From Volutella citrinella (taxonomy: Eukaryota > Ascomycota > Sordariomycetes > Hypocreales > Nectriaceae), in assembly GCA_034401135.1 (NCBI GenBank), contig JAWZSP010000001.1, positions 4,216,001 to 4,280,000 on the forward strand: a stretch of DNA of 64,000 nt, in the 5' to 3' direction. Positions within the stretch are counted from its first letter, which is position 1. Each line of letters opens with the position of its first letter. This document shows positions 11,249 to 21,532 of this stretch, in pieces. Under the pieces are notes generated by a model. That model was not told the origin of the DNA. It searched no databases and saw nothing but the letters and a program-made list of their open reading frames with translations. The translations under genes were made by a program, and so were the position numbers.

Positions 11249-11573
11249 GTTGGTGGTGGGCACGAGGCCGGACGGCAAGGGGCGCGGCTAGGACGACCAC
11301 GTGATAGGATGGGAGGTCGATAACGTGGTACAATCTAATTCATTCGCAGTCGTGGGGGGTCAGGTCGATGGGTTCGAAATATCGCTGATGGCAGACTGGT
11401 CAATGTGGAGGGTGAACGTGGTAGTGCGTCAAGCAAGGTCTCAGAAGTGAAAGACGTCAAGTCGCCAGAGGAGAGTTAGGCCGGGGGCCGGGAGGCCGGG
11501 GGTGGGGGGGGGCCAAGGCCGGAGAGAGACGCTCTGGCGTCAGACAGGCAACACGGCGGATGCAACGCAACAC

Positions 11574-11611
11574 AGCAGTGGTAGCAGTAGCAGTGGCAGT
11601 GGCAGTAGCAA
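11574..11611. repeat. Short imperfect GCAGTR repeat
   Basis: About six imperfect copies of a GCAGTA/GCAGTG hexamer in the spacer upstream of the UBL gene. A microsatellite-like tract, not in a gene I can call. Confidence 0.6.
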
Positions 11612-12319
11612 CAGGGCGGGACAGCCTACAGGACTGCTGGTGGCAGACTGGGGACAGGCAGGCCTCGCCGGTTGGCGGCTTCGGGGCGTGGAGATCAAGG
11701 TGGAGTGCGGGCGGCGCCAAGGTGGAGTTTAGGTATGGCGCGCACGCTTCACCCGAGGGAACAAAAGAGCGAGGGGGGTCAGGCGTAATGCAAATGCGAG
11801 GTGCAGAGCAGGGGCAGCAGGAGGGCCAAGAGAGACAAACCACCAGTAGGTCCTAGGCCTCGCTTTTGGCCACGGTCTGTCTCACACAGGGTGGGAGAAG
11901 GAGAAGGAGAGGGTGAGAGTGAGCGGGCGACGAGGTTGCGGGCAACGAGCGTCAGAAGGTACCTCCCAGACGACGGATCCCAGGTGAGTTACTCCGTATT
12001 AGCCTGCCAAGCACCCTGCACATGAACGTGTTTGGGCCTGTTTGGGAAGGAAGGCAGGGCAACACAGTCGCTACTATCGCGGTCTGTAGGCCCCCCCTGG
12101 ACAAGTCTTCCGGGAGGGTGCCACCTGAAAGTCGCCTAGCTGAGTGGGCAACACCTGCGCGGAGGCGATTGCGATTTGCGGGAGGTGGAGTGATTGGCCC
12201 AGGGTCTGTTCGCCGCAGCCCAGAGACCAACCCACCAGCCAACAACAGCGGCCTCTAGGGCCGCTGGCCAAGAGTTGCTATCCCCCAGCGGATGGAAATG
12301 GTAGCAGGATGGCGGGAAA

Positions 12320-12334
12320 GGGGGGGGGGGGGGG
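12320..12334. repeat. Homopolymer G15
   Basis: Uninterrupted run of 15 G in non-coding sequence. Its exact length is prone to sequencing error. Confidence 0.7.
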
Positions 12335-13741
12335 AATGTGGCATCTGGTCATCAAAGGCAGATACGGCACTAGCAGAAACGAAGCAAAGGGCGATGCAAG
12401 AGTATGTGCCAATATTGGCTAATGGTACTTTCGAGGGAGGTAAGTTGCGGGTACCCCAGTCCGACATATCATTGAACGACAGGATGGAAAGTTTGGAGGC
12501 AATGGAGAGCAGGATGCCCTGCGCACTGTATTTCCGCCCTCCTTGGCCGCGCCTCGGCCTGCTCACCGGCACTAGTGCCTCCCTGAGCCACCGGAGAGTG
12601 GCCTGGTCGTGACAGTGCAGAGTGCACGGCCCGCGGTCCAACAGGTAGGTTCATCTTCACAGGCGAGAGTGAGGCGGACCGCCTGAGAGTTTTCAGGGCC
12701 TTCACCGCTGGTCGGTTGCACTTCCGCAAAGCACAGACAGAAGCGAAAGGTATCAAGTACGAGTTCTGGGTTGTGCTTGTTGATGGCATTCAATAGGCCG
12801 ACCGTGCCAATTATCTGGGTCGCAAAGGCTGCCCCCCCCCCCGCCCCCCCCGGGAGGATTCCCCTGGCAAGGGCAGCAAATAAAGCCGCAGGGAGTCAGC
12901 GCGGGCTCCCCGAGTATATGATCTCGCCAGATGCCAAGCTTGAGCCCTCGTTGTCTGGGGTTTGGAGAGGCCATGTCCTCCCTTTCCATGGCGAGGCAAA
13001 TGCACAGGGAAGAGGAGACAAGACGCCTGTCTGCGCTACAACTGCCAAGCAACGGCATGTTGGAAACCGTTGAGCGGCCGCCTCTCCATGTCGGATGGTG
13101 TTGGATACTTACAGTTCTTTGACAATGCCGCAGGAAGGGGCACCTGTCCACAGGAGGTACCTGTCGGATTCATATCCGGGAATATGCACGGCTCATCCCA
13201 TCATCCTGAACCAATTCCATAGCTTCGCGTCCTTGCTTCTGCAGCTTTACCAAACCCGACATGTCTGATGCGCAAGGCAACGTCTCGTCCTCACCGGCTC
13301 AGAAATACTAGTACTGGTAGACAAGAACGACCACCAGACTCAAGACGCATGCTTGGCATGTAGCCGGCAAGTACTACTGGGAGTATGTCGCCACTGCAAG
13401 TTGCCGCAGGCCGAATGGATGCTGCGCCACCCATTTCAGCCCCTCATCTCAAATGGACTGGAACTCTATTTTGATGCCAAGACAGCCGGCTTTCTTCATG
13501 ACATCTACCTACCATTTCAAGCCCGGCCCACGACTCGAACCATCTACTAACTGGTGCTCCCCGTGCTGCTGGCCCAACCCTGTACGGCACAGCGATGGTG
13601 ATGCCAATCCAGACGTGGGACACATCATTCACTCACACAAGCCCGCAACATGATGCACACATTGGCCAAGAATCGAGAGCATGCGCGCTTGAGCCACGTC
13701 AGGCTGGATTCGTAATCTACATAGCCTCATCACAAATCTTC

Positions 13742-16336
13742 TTACAGCACCAAGAGATCCCCATTGTTCCCTGCACCTTGCGCCGGTTGGAGCACAGTCT
13801 GTGGTGCATGAGCGCTCACCACATAGCCAGTCACATTGCCAGTGCCTCCGCCAAACACATCGTCGGCTTGGTCTATATGCATCGCTGCCATCTGCTGCGT
13901 GCCGACGCCTGCAAAGTATGCATCCGCGTCGCTGACCGCCTGCGAGAGGTTGCCTCCCTCGATGGACCGGTTGCGGTGGTCGATATCGGTCGGCACAGCA
14001 GCGTTTCCAAACATGCTCAAGCTCTTTTGGTTGTCCCGGGCCGCTGCAAGCCCCTCCTTCTGCAGGGCGGGAGAATCCTGCAGCTTTCGTGGTCGTGCAG
14101 AGCGGAACACCGTTTGTACCGGCTTCAAGTAAACCGTTGCCAGAGTACCCACATTCAGACACATCTCCTCCAGAGTGGCAGAGTCCAGCCGCTCTGCCTC
14201 CGCAGTGATGGCTGGCTTCTCCCCCATGACAATTTGCCTTGCGGCATTCATGTCCGTCGACAGAAGACGCCAGTACATGTAGGCCCTGTCCCTTAGATCC
14301 GCGTTGTCTGTTTCTTCCGTTGCCCATTTCAGGACCTTTGGTACCAGCTCCTGTCCCTTTGTGGGTCTCTGGATGAAGAGCTTCACAGTTGCCGTAAGGA
14401 GCGACAGCTGGACCTCGACTGGTTCCTCCGAGAACGAGTACAGAAAGTCTTCGAGCAGAGCGTCGCTGTTCTCGATGCGGTCTGCGTATTCGCCGATAAC
14501 CCACACCATTGCTGCCTTTGCTTCAGGCTCGTCCAAGGAGTCAAGGTGCTCGCATAGAGTGCTGATGATGGATTCGTACTGGTTAGGGTACTTGCGGAAA
14601 ATGTTCTTGATCACAACGGTGGCCTCTTGGACAATGTAGGTGACCTTTGTTGCGACCAGTTCCAGGAGCAGGTTGATGCATCGCCGAGCCGCGGGCTCGA
14701 TTTTGATGGCGAGTTTCCCGATGGCGCGCACCGCTTTGCGGACGAAGTGGACATCGATCTCCGTGGCGTACTCTCTGAGTTCGGTCAGGACTTCGTCAAT
14801 GTTCTCCTCGTTGGCGAGCATAAAAATAAGCTCGAGCTTCGTAACCTTTACGTAGATAGGATCGTTGTACTTGCAGAAGAACACCCGGATGTCGTTCTTC
14901 AGGACCTCTGGCCGGCGCTGCAGAATGAGCAGCGCGTTTCGGAGAGCAAGGTACTGGACCTCGGGTCCCTTGGCGAGGAGGGTAACGAGAGGGGGCGACA
15001 GCTTCCTGCAAAGTGCAGAGATTTGCTTCTTGTCGGCGATGTAGTTCATGAGATAGAGAATAACGCGAATGCAAGTCAGCACAACGGATGAATTCGAATG
15101 TGATAGACGGGGTGAAATGCGTTCGGCGAGCAGGACAGCTTCGCCTGATTCCTGCGGCACATAAGACATGAGGGCCTCGAGGATATAAGTCTGGCCCCAT
15201 CTATTTTTTTTTATTTACTCAGCCGGGGCGTCAAGTTGGGTTTGCGGTGACAACTTACTCAGAACAGTCCGGAAGAATGGCCACCATTTTCGAAGCATTG
15301 TTGTAGTCAATGGTAAGCTTGATGGCATCGCTGCGCTCCCAAATGTCCATCAAGCTTGCTAGGGCGCTAGCAACGACGGTCGGGTTGTCGTCCCGGAGCA
15401 GCGAGTTGAGCCGATCGATCAGATCTGAATTCTCAACCATGTGCCGGTCATGGTCATAGAGTTTGGCCACGCAAAAGGCCGCAGTCTTTCGCACATACGG
15501 ATCCGCGTCCTTGAGCATGTGCTTCACCAGAGGAACCGTCGACTCTACAAAATCGCGGACATGAATGTAAGACATGGTACGAAGAGCGAGCGCTCGGACC
15601 AGTGGGTTGTGATCTTCCATATCCTTCTTGGTGTCAGCCAACCGCTCGCGCATTTCCATAGTACAAGTACACTCACATGCTCCAGGACAGGAATGGCCTT
15701 GACCGCAATCTCGGGGCGTATCCGAGCATAGTTAACCAAGAACAAGAAACACCTATTTCAACGTCAGCCCGTGAAAATGGAGGAGGAAATCTCGGTCGTA
15801 GTACATCTTCTTGATCTCCAGGCTCGGGATGTGCATGCACCCGATGATATCGGGGAAGAGGGCCACCATATCATTGTTGCTCATTGTCATGTTTGCAACA
15901 ATCTTCTTGAGAGCAATCTTCTTTCCGGAGAAATTCTTATCTTTCTTTCCTCCGCTGTTCAGCTCGAGGCGCAGCTCGGCGACTTTGCCCTGGGGAGTTT
16001 TTAGCCTCGGATCGCTCATAGGCGGTGGCATATATGCCATGAACATGTTGGCGGTGGTGGATGGGGTTTGGTCGCTATCGTGGTTGGGATTGCGAAGGAC
16101 ATCAGGGGGACGCAGTGCCAGCTCGGGAGGGGAGGTAGCATCACTTGTGCGTACCAGCGAGGGCGACGAGGGGAGGGTAGGCAAACAAACAAACACAAAG
16201 GCCAAGAGGGTGTGGCCGGTTGTGGTGGACGGTGAGGAAGCTATGTCTCGCGGCTGTGCGACATGATGAAGGCGAAGCAGGGAATGCTTACTCGGGCGAA
16301 CAGCTTGGAGTCTCCTCCTCCAGCGGAGCTCGACAT
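13742..16336 (-). CDS. AP-1 clathrin adaptor, beta subunit
   Basis: Large subunit of the trans-Golgi/endosome clathrin adaptor. Five exons: 16336-16292, 15989-15805, 15752-15677, 15623-15259 and 15200-13742, total 2,130 nt and 709 residues. Intron 1 is long (302 nt); the others are 52-58 nt. The second intron has a weak donor (GTACTA), but only this join gives the invariant [13 protein letters not shown]. The adaptin N-terminal trunk fills about residues 15-540 ([35 protein letters not shown]). A short hinge follows and no appendage (ear) domain, as in other filamentous-fungal AP-1 beta proteins. The last residues, GDLLVL, resemble a clathrin box. AP-2 beta is the main alternative; the very high match to fungal AP-1 trunks favours AP-1. 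Confidence 0.87.
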
Positions 16337-16969
16337 GGTACCGTTCTTGTACCGCAGAGATGCTCCTCACAAACTTGGTTGTCGTCTGCTGTCGACTGAT
16401 GAACCGGGTATAGGCGCCCTGGGCGCGGCGAGCCCCTCACAACCAGCTCGGTTCTGTCGCGACTACGGCCCAAAATGTTCCTCCCAATCGGCTGAGAGGC
16501 GAGCGCTGCAGGTCGTTTGGTGGTGGGTGGAGGAGGGGGGCGTCACATGTGCGCCTGGGCAGGTCAAGGATCAAGACAGCCACTGACGCTTATCGTGGAG
16601 CGGGCGCAGTTGCGTGTGTTCTTCGGTCGTCGCGGTGATACGTCGGCCCAGGCGAGGCGGTGGCTTCGAGATTCGAGATAGATGCCGTGGGGATCGCGAG
16701 GCTCTGTTGTCTCCTTACGTCGGCATCAGCGGGAAGGGGAGCTCTAATAATCCAAATTGGAACAGGGGGTCTCCCATGCTGAGCTATCGATAACGGCCAT
16801 GTGGCGCCCCATTTGCAATTAAGCGGGTTCAGGCCGCCTCAGTGGCGGCCAAATGTGGCCCGTTCATGCGCAGCCTCCCAAGCTATCCGTCAGCCTTCCA
16901 GAAGCACCCTCGACCTCGACCACCACAGCAACTTGGTTCGACCACCGACCACCCGGGCAAATCATCGCC
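16337..16969. other. Divergent promoter region AP-1 beta / EMC4
   Basis: 633 bp between divergent starts. It holds CTTATCG at 16589-16595 and TATCGATAACGGC at 16785-16797; the latter 13-mer recurs inverted in the FAD1/DBP7 promoter. No other gene seen. Confidence 0.5.
16785..16797. promoter_or_regulatory. TATCGATAACGGC site in a divergent promoter
   Basis: Thirteen bases containing the palindrome TATCGATA, 173 bp upstream of the EMC4 start. The identical 13-mer lies in the opposite orientation at 51928-51940 between FAD1 and DBP7. A role as a factor-binding site is an inference from position and recurrence only. Confidence 0.35.
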
Positions 16970-17643
16970 ATGGCTTCCAACAAGGACGGCGTACCCGTCT
17001 GGGTTGCCCAGCTCGAATCGCCTGTAGCTCTCAAGGCCAAGGTCCCTGGAATTCAGGATCCTCCTGGCTTCGGCTCCGCCGCGCCGACTGCCTCCAAGGC
17101 AAGCATCTCCTGAAACTGGTCCCGTCGCTTGCATGGCCAGCTAACACGTCGCAAACAGAAGGGCAAAGACGCAAAGGTGCAGCCGCGAAAGACTCCGGAC
17201 GCCGACGAGATGGATACACTGAAGCTGAAGAAGGCATGGGAAGTCGCTCTGGCCCCCGTCAAGTCTCTGCCCATGACCGCCATCATGATGTACATGTCTG
17301 GAAACTCGCTACAGATTTTCAGCATCATGATGGTCTTCATGGCCTTCAAAAATCCCCTCGTGGGCCTCATCAACACGAACCAAGCCTTTGAGCGATTCGA
17401 GACCGCGACCAACTCGGGACGTCTTGCTCAGGTGAAGGTCATGTACGTGCTCATGCAATTCGTCGCCCTCGCCGTCGGCGTTTGGAAGGTGAACGCCATG
17501 GGTCTCCTACCGTAAGTTTTAACAACGTGATTTGTTTGTTTGTTTCGAGAGTTACTAACCAAATCTTCAGCACAACGCGATCAGACTGGTTGATGTGGGA
17601 GACGCAACGGGATGCGTTGGAGCACGCGAGAGTGGCATTGTAA
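16970..17643 (+). CDS. EMC4: ER membrane protein complex subunit 4
   Basis: Subunit of the EMC insertase, which places tail-anchored and multispan proteins in the ER membrane. Three exons: 16970-17098, 17159-17511 and 17571-17643, giving 555 nt and 184 residues. Intron 1 begins GCAAGC directly after TCCAAG and ends GCAAACAG, with GCTAAC as branch site, so it is a GC-AG intron; no GT in reach keeps the frame. Intron 2 is a standard GTAAGT intron with a short TTTG repeat. Two hydrophobic spans are visible: around SLQIFSIMMVFMAF, and around VMYVLMQFVALAVGVW. The sequence fits the family over its whole length. A good AATAAA lies 21 bp after the stop, and the MFS gene converges 114 bp away. Confidence 0.88.
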
Positions 17644-17663
17644 ATGTAACAATTAGTCTAATG

Positions 17664-17669
17664 AATAAA
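17664..17669 (+). terminator. AATAAA polyadenylation signal of EMC4
   Basis: Exact AATAAA hexamer beginning 21 bp after the EMC4 stop codon, in a short AT-rich 3' region between convergent genes. Position fits a cleavage signal. Confidence 0.5.
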
Positions 17670-17757
17670 AGATCCAACATCTATCAACATGTCCACCTAT
17701 TACTCCAGCGATTATTGAGTAAATTAGCCATCTATGTACCATAGTTGTTGGCTCCCT

Positions 17758-19383
17758 TCAATCACCTTGGGGCACAGCTGGGCCAGTGTCATTCTTCTTT
17801 GCCTTGGCTGCCCTCCACTGCAAGCCACGTTGGTCTACCAGCCAAAGAAGCGGCATAGAAGCTACAATCAAGAGTGCTAGGAAGGTAAAACACCACCCTC
17901 GCCCCATGGCGGTTATCATGGAATCGATAGCGGCAGTCATGGCAGCGCCGTTTAAACAACGGACCAAGTTGTTGGCGGCAGCAGCTGTGGCTGGTGCCTC
18001 TGGATTCAGATCAACAATCAAGGTGTTCAAGACACTAAAGGAGGTCGGGATCAGCATGCCAATAAGAAAGACGAGAACAAGGGGAACAGCAACAGACGCC
18101 TCCACCTCCAAGGCCCAACCATATCCAATGAGTGCAACGATCCCAATTATTAGCATCGGGTAGCAAGGCTGTATTCTTGCCTTCTCAATCGGAAAGGTGC
18201 TCAAATTGTCACCTCGTTTGCGATCGACTGCAAAGCCAATCTTCCTCGCAATGCGGCCGTAGTTCCAGTCCAGAACGTAGCCCTGGATGAGGACAGCTAC
18301 ACCGCACCCAAATCCATAAGGGAGATAGCAAAGACCTATTTGAAGATCGTTGAAGTGATAAATTTCCTTGAACATTGTGCCTAGTGTCGCGGCCGTTAAG
18401 ATAAAGGCCAAATAGAGGATGGTGCTTAGGAACAGGATGGTTGCCATCTCCTTGTCCCATGCCACAAGCAAGGTTTTCAGCGGATTTGGGAATCTCAGCT
18501 TGCGCTTCAGAGGGAGATCTTGCTGAGGAGTCTTGTGGCGCTTGAATAGGTCGATCAGGGGCCTGTTCCAGCTCTGTGGAGGGATAGAGCCGTTCCCAAC
18601 TACCTTGCGGCAGGTCTCGGGGCCCGTCAAGACCCAGGGGATGAGCCAGGCTGTAGCAACAATGGTGCAAAACCAAAATATGGCAGGCCAGCCGAAGTAC
18701 TGGCTCATGATACCGCCTAGCACTGGCCCAATCCCAGGCCCGACATTGATACCGGCACCAACGATTCCCATGTATTTGCCTCGCTCTGCGGTGGAAGAGA
18801 TGTCCGCTATGACGGCAAACCCGAGAACAAGAGTACCACTGCTGCCGGCGCTCTGCAAACAGCGCAGAATAAGCAATGCAGGATAGCTGCGCTGAACAGC
18901 GAGGCCCACGTTTGCAGCTATGTAAATGGTGAAAGCGAGGATATATGCAGGCCGTCGTCCCGCCATGTCACCCAGATCGCCGAAAATGGTCGGTGATAGG
19001 CCTTGAAACACCATGTAGGACGTGAGGGTGATGTTGATGAGCGATAGAGAAACGCCCAAATCTTCCGCGATGGGGTTCAAAGCGGGGAAGTAGATGTTGG
19101 CCGTCATGGGTGACACAAAGCTCGCGGCTGTGACAAGTGCCAGGATCCATCGTCGAGTTCCTTTGGAGAAGACACTGTAGGCTGGGCCGCTGTCAACTCT
19201 TGACATTTCGGGGTCTACCAAGACGGGCTGACAGTGGGATTGGGCCGGAATCTGCCCATCTCGCTGAATTTCGCCATCGACAGCCAGCCCCTCTTTCGGT
19301 TCCGTGCTTCTGTCCCGAGTTGGTGTTGTTGAGGGGCCGTCGTTGTGGTGGGCATCCAGGCGCGGGTCGTGGATAGAACTCAT
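17758..19383 (-). CDS. MFS drug:H+ antiporter-like transporter
   Basis: Single exon, 541 residues. A hydrophilic N-terminus of about 75 residues precedes twelve predicted membrane spans. Motif A of the superfamily is visible as GDLGDMAGRRP at 135-145 and a motif-B-like RCLQSAGSSGTL follows; the loop between spans 6 and 7 is long and basic (about 270-320), and GIVGAGINVGPGIGPVLGG fits motif C of the DHA1 (12-span) antiporters. The nearest named relatives I know are the yeast Qdr/Aqr/Dtr proteins, which export quinidine, weak acids or polyamines. The substrate here cannot be read from sequence. No biosynthetic genes lie beside it, so a cluster efflux role is not suggested. It shares a 918-bp divergent upstream region with UFE1. 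Confidence 0.85.
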   Translation of the reverse strand: MSSIHDPRLDAHHNDGPSTTPTRDRSTEPKEGLAVDGEIQRDGQIPAQSHCQPVLVDPEMSRVDSGPAYSVFSKGTRRWILALVTAASFVSPMTANIYFPALNPIAEDLGVSLSLINITLTSYMVFQGLSPTIFGDLGDMAGRRPAYILAFTIYIAANVGLAVQRSYPALLILRCLQSAGSSGTLVLGFAVIADISSTAERGKYMGIVGAGINVGPGIGPVLGGIMSQYFGWPAIFWFCTIVATAWLIPWVLTGPETCRKVVGNGSIPPQSWNRPLIDLFKRHKTPQQDLPLKRKLRFPNPLKTLLVAWDKEMATILFLSTILYLAFILTAATLGTMFKEIYHFNDLQIGLCYLPYGFGCGVAVLIQGYVLDWNYGRIARKIGFAVDRKRGDNLSTFPIEKARIQPCYPMLIIGIVALIGYGWALEVEASVAVPLVLVFLIGMLIPTSFSVLNTLIVDLNPEAPATAAAANNLVRCLNGAAMTAAIDSMITAMGRGWCFTFLALLIVASMPLLWLVDQRGLQWRAAKAKKNDTGPAVPQGD

Positions 19384-20301
19384 GGCGGACGCATGCTAGG
19401 AATATGTCGATTCCCAAACCTGCACAAAACCAAGCCAAGGAGTCTACTAGCGAACGAGAAGCTCATCATTTATCAGCTTTTCGGTTGGCGATATCGGCAG
19501 GCCGGATTTCAACGGTTCACGTATTCCCGCTCGCCGATAGCTTATTTCCGGACCCAGCGGCCGGGGCTTTCGGCCCCAGGTGTCCATTGAAATGGCCGGT
19601 GACGTCGACGAATCCACCGCCGTTATCCGGGCGGAATACCCCCGAGGCGGAGCTACGGGGATCTACTATGGGTTGGCTGGCTTTCCAAAGTCTTTGACGC
19701 CCGTGCATATAAGTGAATGACGGGGAACTGCTCTTGCGAACTGATTTCTCTCCGCAGAGCGCGGGACCTATACTAGCATCAGATTCGTCCCACCAGTCAA
19801 TCGCGGCTTACAAGGTTTCTTGTTGGAGCGCAGCATGGGCTTCATGTTCCCTGTTCGGTTTCGATTTTCCAACAGCCTTTGACGAATAATTCCAGAATGA
19901 GACGCAATTCGAGCGACGTTGAAACCGACGACAGCCTCTTTTGCCAGATACAAATGCATCAATCGCAGGCAATGATATTGCAAGAGGGAAACCGACATGG
20001 TTGTAAATAGTGGAGCAACTTTGGATGTTGGTAGTGTTGCGTGCTGACTAAGTACTCGGTGGGGCTGCGGCCTGTGCGAGATGGAAAGAGCTCGCTGGCT
20101 GGAGCTTGAGGGCGGCAAACTGGCCAGAGCTACGTTTCCCCGGATCTGGATGGACCATCATGCCGGCATACGGCAGATAAAGACCACGATCCCCCTCAGT
20201 TAAACCGAATCGATCTCTGGAAGCGCCTTCTACCGGCATCTCCCCCTCTCGCTGCCACCCTACCACCGGCCCGGCCCAGTCGCCATTGGATGACACCGGC
20301 C
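19384..20301. other. Divergent upstream region MFS / UFE1
   Basis: 918 bp. It contains a GC-rich inverted repeat at about 19560-19579 (CCGGGGC, TTTCG, GCCCCAGG) that can form a hairpin, CGG triplets around it, and a TATA-like CATATAAG at about 19705. The small open frames match nothing I recognise. Confidence 0.4.
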
Positions 20302-21532
20302 ATGGACATCACAGCCGGCTTCGACGACTTGCTCCGGAAACACAATGCACCTCCTACAAAGAAACGAGAACGAGTCTCTTTGGAAAAGATTGACGGGTTT
20401 CTGAAGGAGGCATACCGCATCGTCCGTCTTTCCCCTCTTCTCCCCCTCTTCTCACCCTCCATCTCACCACACGCCACCTGGAGCTGACTGGCCGGAACAG
20501 AACTCGCACATTACGAGCCTACACCGAGAACTCCAAGATGTGAGGCAGGCCTACCTGTCGACGGCGCAACCACGAAAGTCGCACAACCGCAACACCCCCC
20601 CGGGACAGTCACGCGTACTCTCGGACCGGGAACGAGAAGAGGTCGATGCCAATGCGAAGCAAATGATTCGCGAGCTCAATGCCAGTATCCGGGCCCTCGA
20701 CGATGCCGAACAGCTGCGCCGCGAGACGGAGACGGCCATCATACGAAAGAAATATGCGAGCGGACTGGGTGCCCTCGGCTCTTGGGCTTCGGGGGGTGTG
20801 GCAAGCAGGAAGACAAAGGAGCACGAGGTGGCAGAGGCCAAGTCGCAAGAGATTGTGATTCACCGGGACGGCGTTATGTGGTTCTTGCGACAACGACTCG
20901 AGCTCTGCTGCCGTACGCAGCAGAACATGATGGAAACACGACTCACGCGAGAGATGGAGAAGAGCCGCAGCATGCTATCAAAGTCTGGGGCTTTGGCTCT
21001 AGGGGATCTCACTCCCTTCCCTCCTCCGTCTGCCCGGAGACCCTCCCAAGCGGCTCCGGGGCGGGTCCCTACGCCCGACAGCGCTCAGACCCAGGACCAC
21101 AACCAAGGGTTGACTGAAGATCAGATACAGATGTTTGAGGAAGGGAACCAGGATATGATGAAACACTACGAGAGCAGCTTGGAGAAAGTCAGGTATGTGG
21201 TTTGTTGCCGGGCGTGAAAAAGGGCGGATGTTGCCCGGTCCTCCGCCCCGGGCCTGCTCTGCATAGACAGCCGACTGATGCATCCGGACAGTACCGCCCA
21301 GAAATCAATTTTGGAAATATCACAGTTGCAGTCGATGCTGGTCGGCAACTTGGAAACCCAATCGGCCAATATTGAGCAGTTGGTTGCCGACTCCTTCTCG
21401 ACATCGGAGAATGTGAGCGGGGGTAACAAGGAGCTGAAAAAAGCAACGCAGCGTCCCAGCGCGGCCCGGTACACCTTCTTCGCAGCGAGCGGTCTATGCG
21501 CGTTTCTAATAATTTGGGATCTGGTCATTTGA
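20302..21532 (+). CDS. UFE1: Ufe1 / syntaxin-18 ER t-SNARE
   Basis: Qa-SNARE of the ER that receives Golgi-derived retrograde vesicles. Three exons: 20302-20421, 20501-21192 and 21292-21532; 1,053 nt, 350 residues. Intron 1 has a weak donor (GTCCGT), but the join reads EAYRI then NSHITSLH, as in relatives. The N-terminal syntaxin-18 domain is clear (FDDLLRKHNAPP; LNASIRALDDAEQLRRETE). The SNARE motif lies at about 270-325 with the central Gln in NLETQSANIEQL, followed by one C-terminal anchor (YTFFAASGLCAFLIIWDLVI). The ATG at 20290 is in frame and would add four residues; 20302 has the better context (GGCCATGG) and fits the family start. Role assignment good. Confidence 0.87.

Larger units (their letters stand above)
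11249..13741. other. Long spacer upstream of the UBL gene
   Basis: 2,493 bp between the start of the UBL gene and the stop of AP-1 beta, both on the minus strand. It contains a TCGATAACG site 69 bp before the UBL start, a GCAGTR hexamer repeat, a GA-rich stretch at about 11893-11925, a G15 run at 12320-12334, a C-rich run at about 12831-12850, and AGGTACCT at 11957 and 13155. The open frames on both strands are low-complexity and I recognise none of them. It could host a non-coding transcript; the sequence alone does not show one. Confidence 0.45.

Noticed and set aside
11371..11380. tRNA B-box-like GGTTCGAAAT
   Set aside because: The last bases depart from GGTTCGANTCC, and no cloverleaf or A-box can be drawn around it.
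6836..19383. Drug-export or toxin-making cluster suggested by an ABC and an MFS gene
   Set aside because: The ABC protein has no membrane spans, and the genes between and around are housekeeping (UMP1, AP-1, EMC4). No biosynthetic core enzyme is present.
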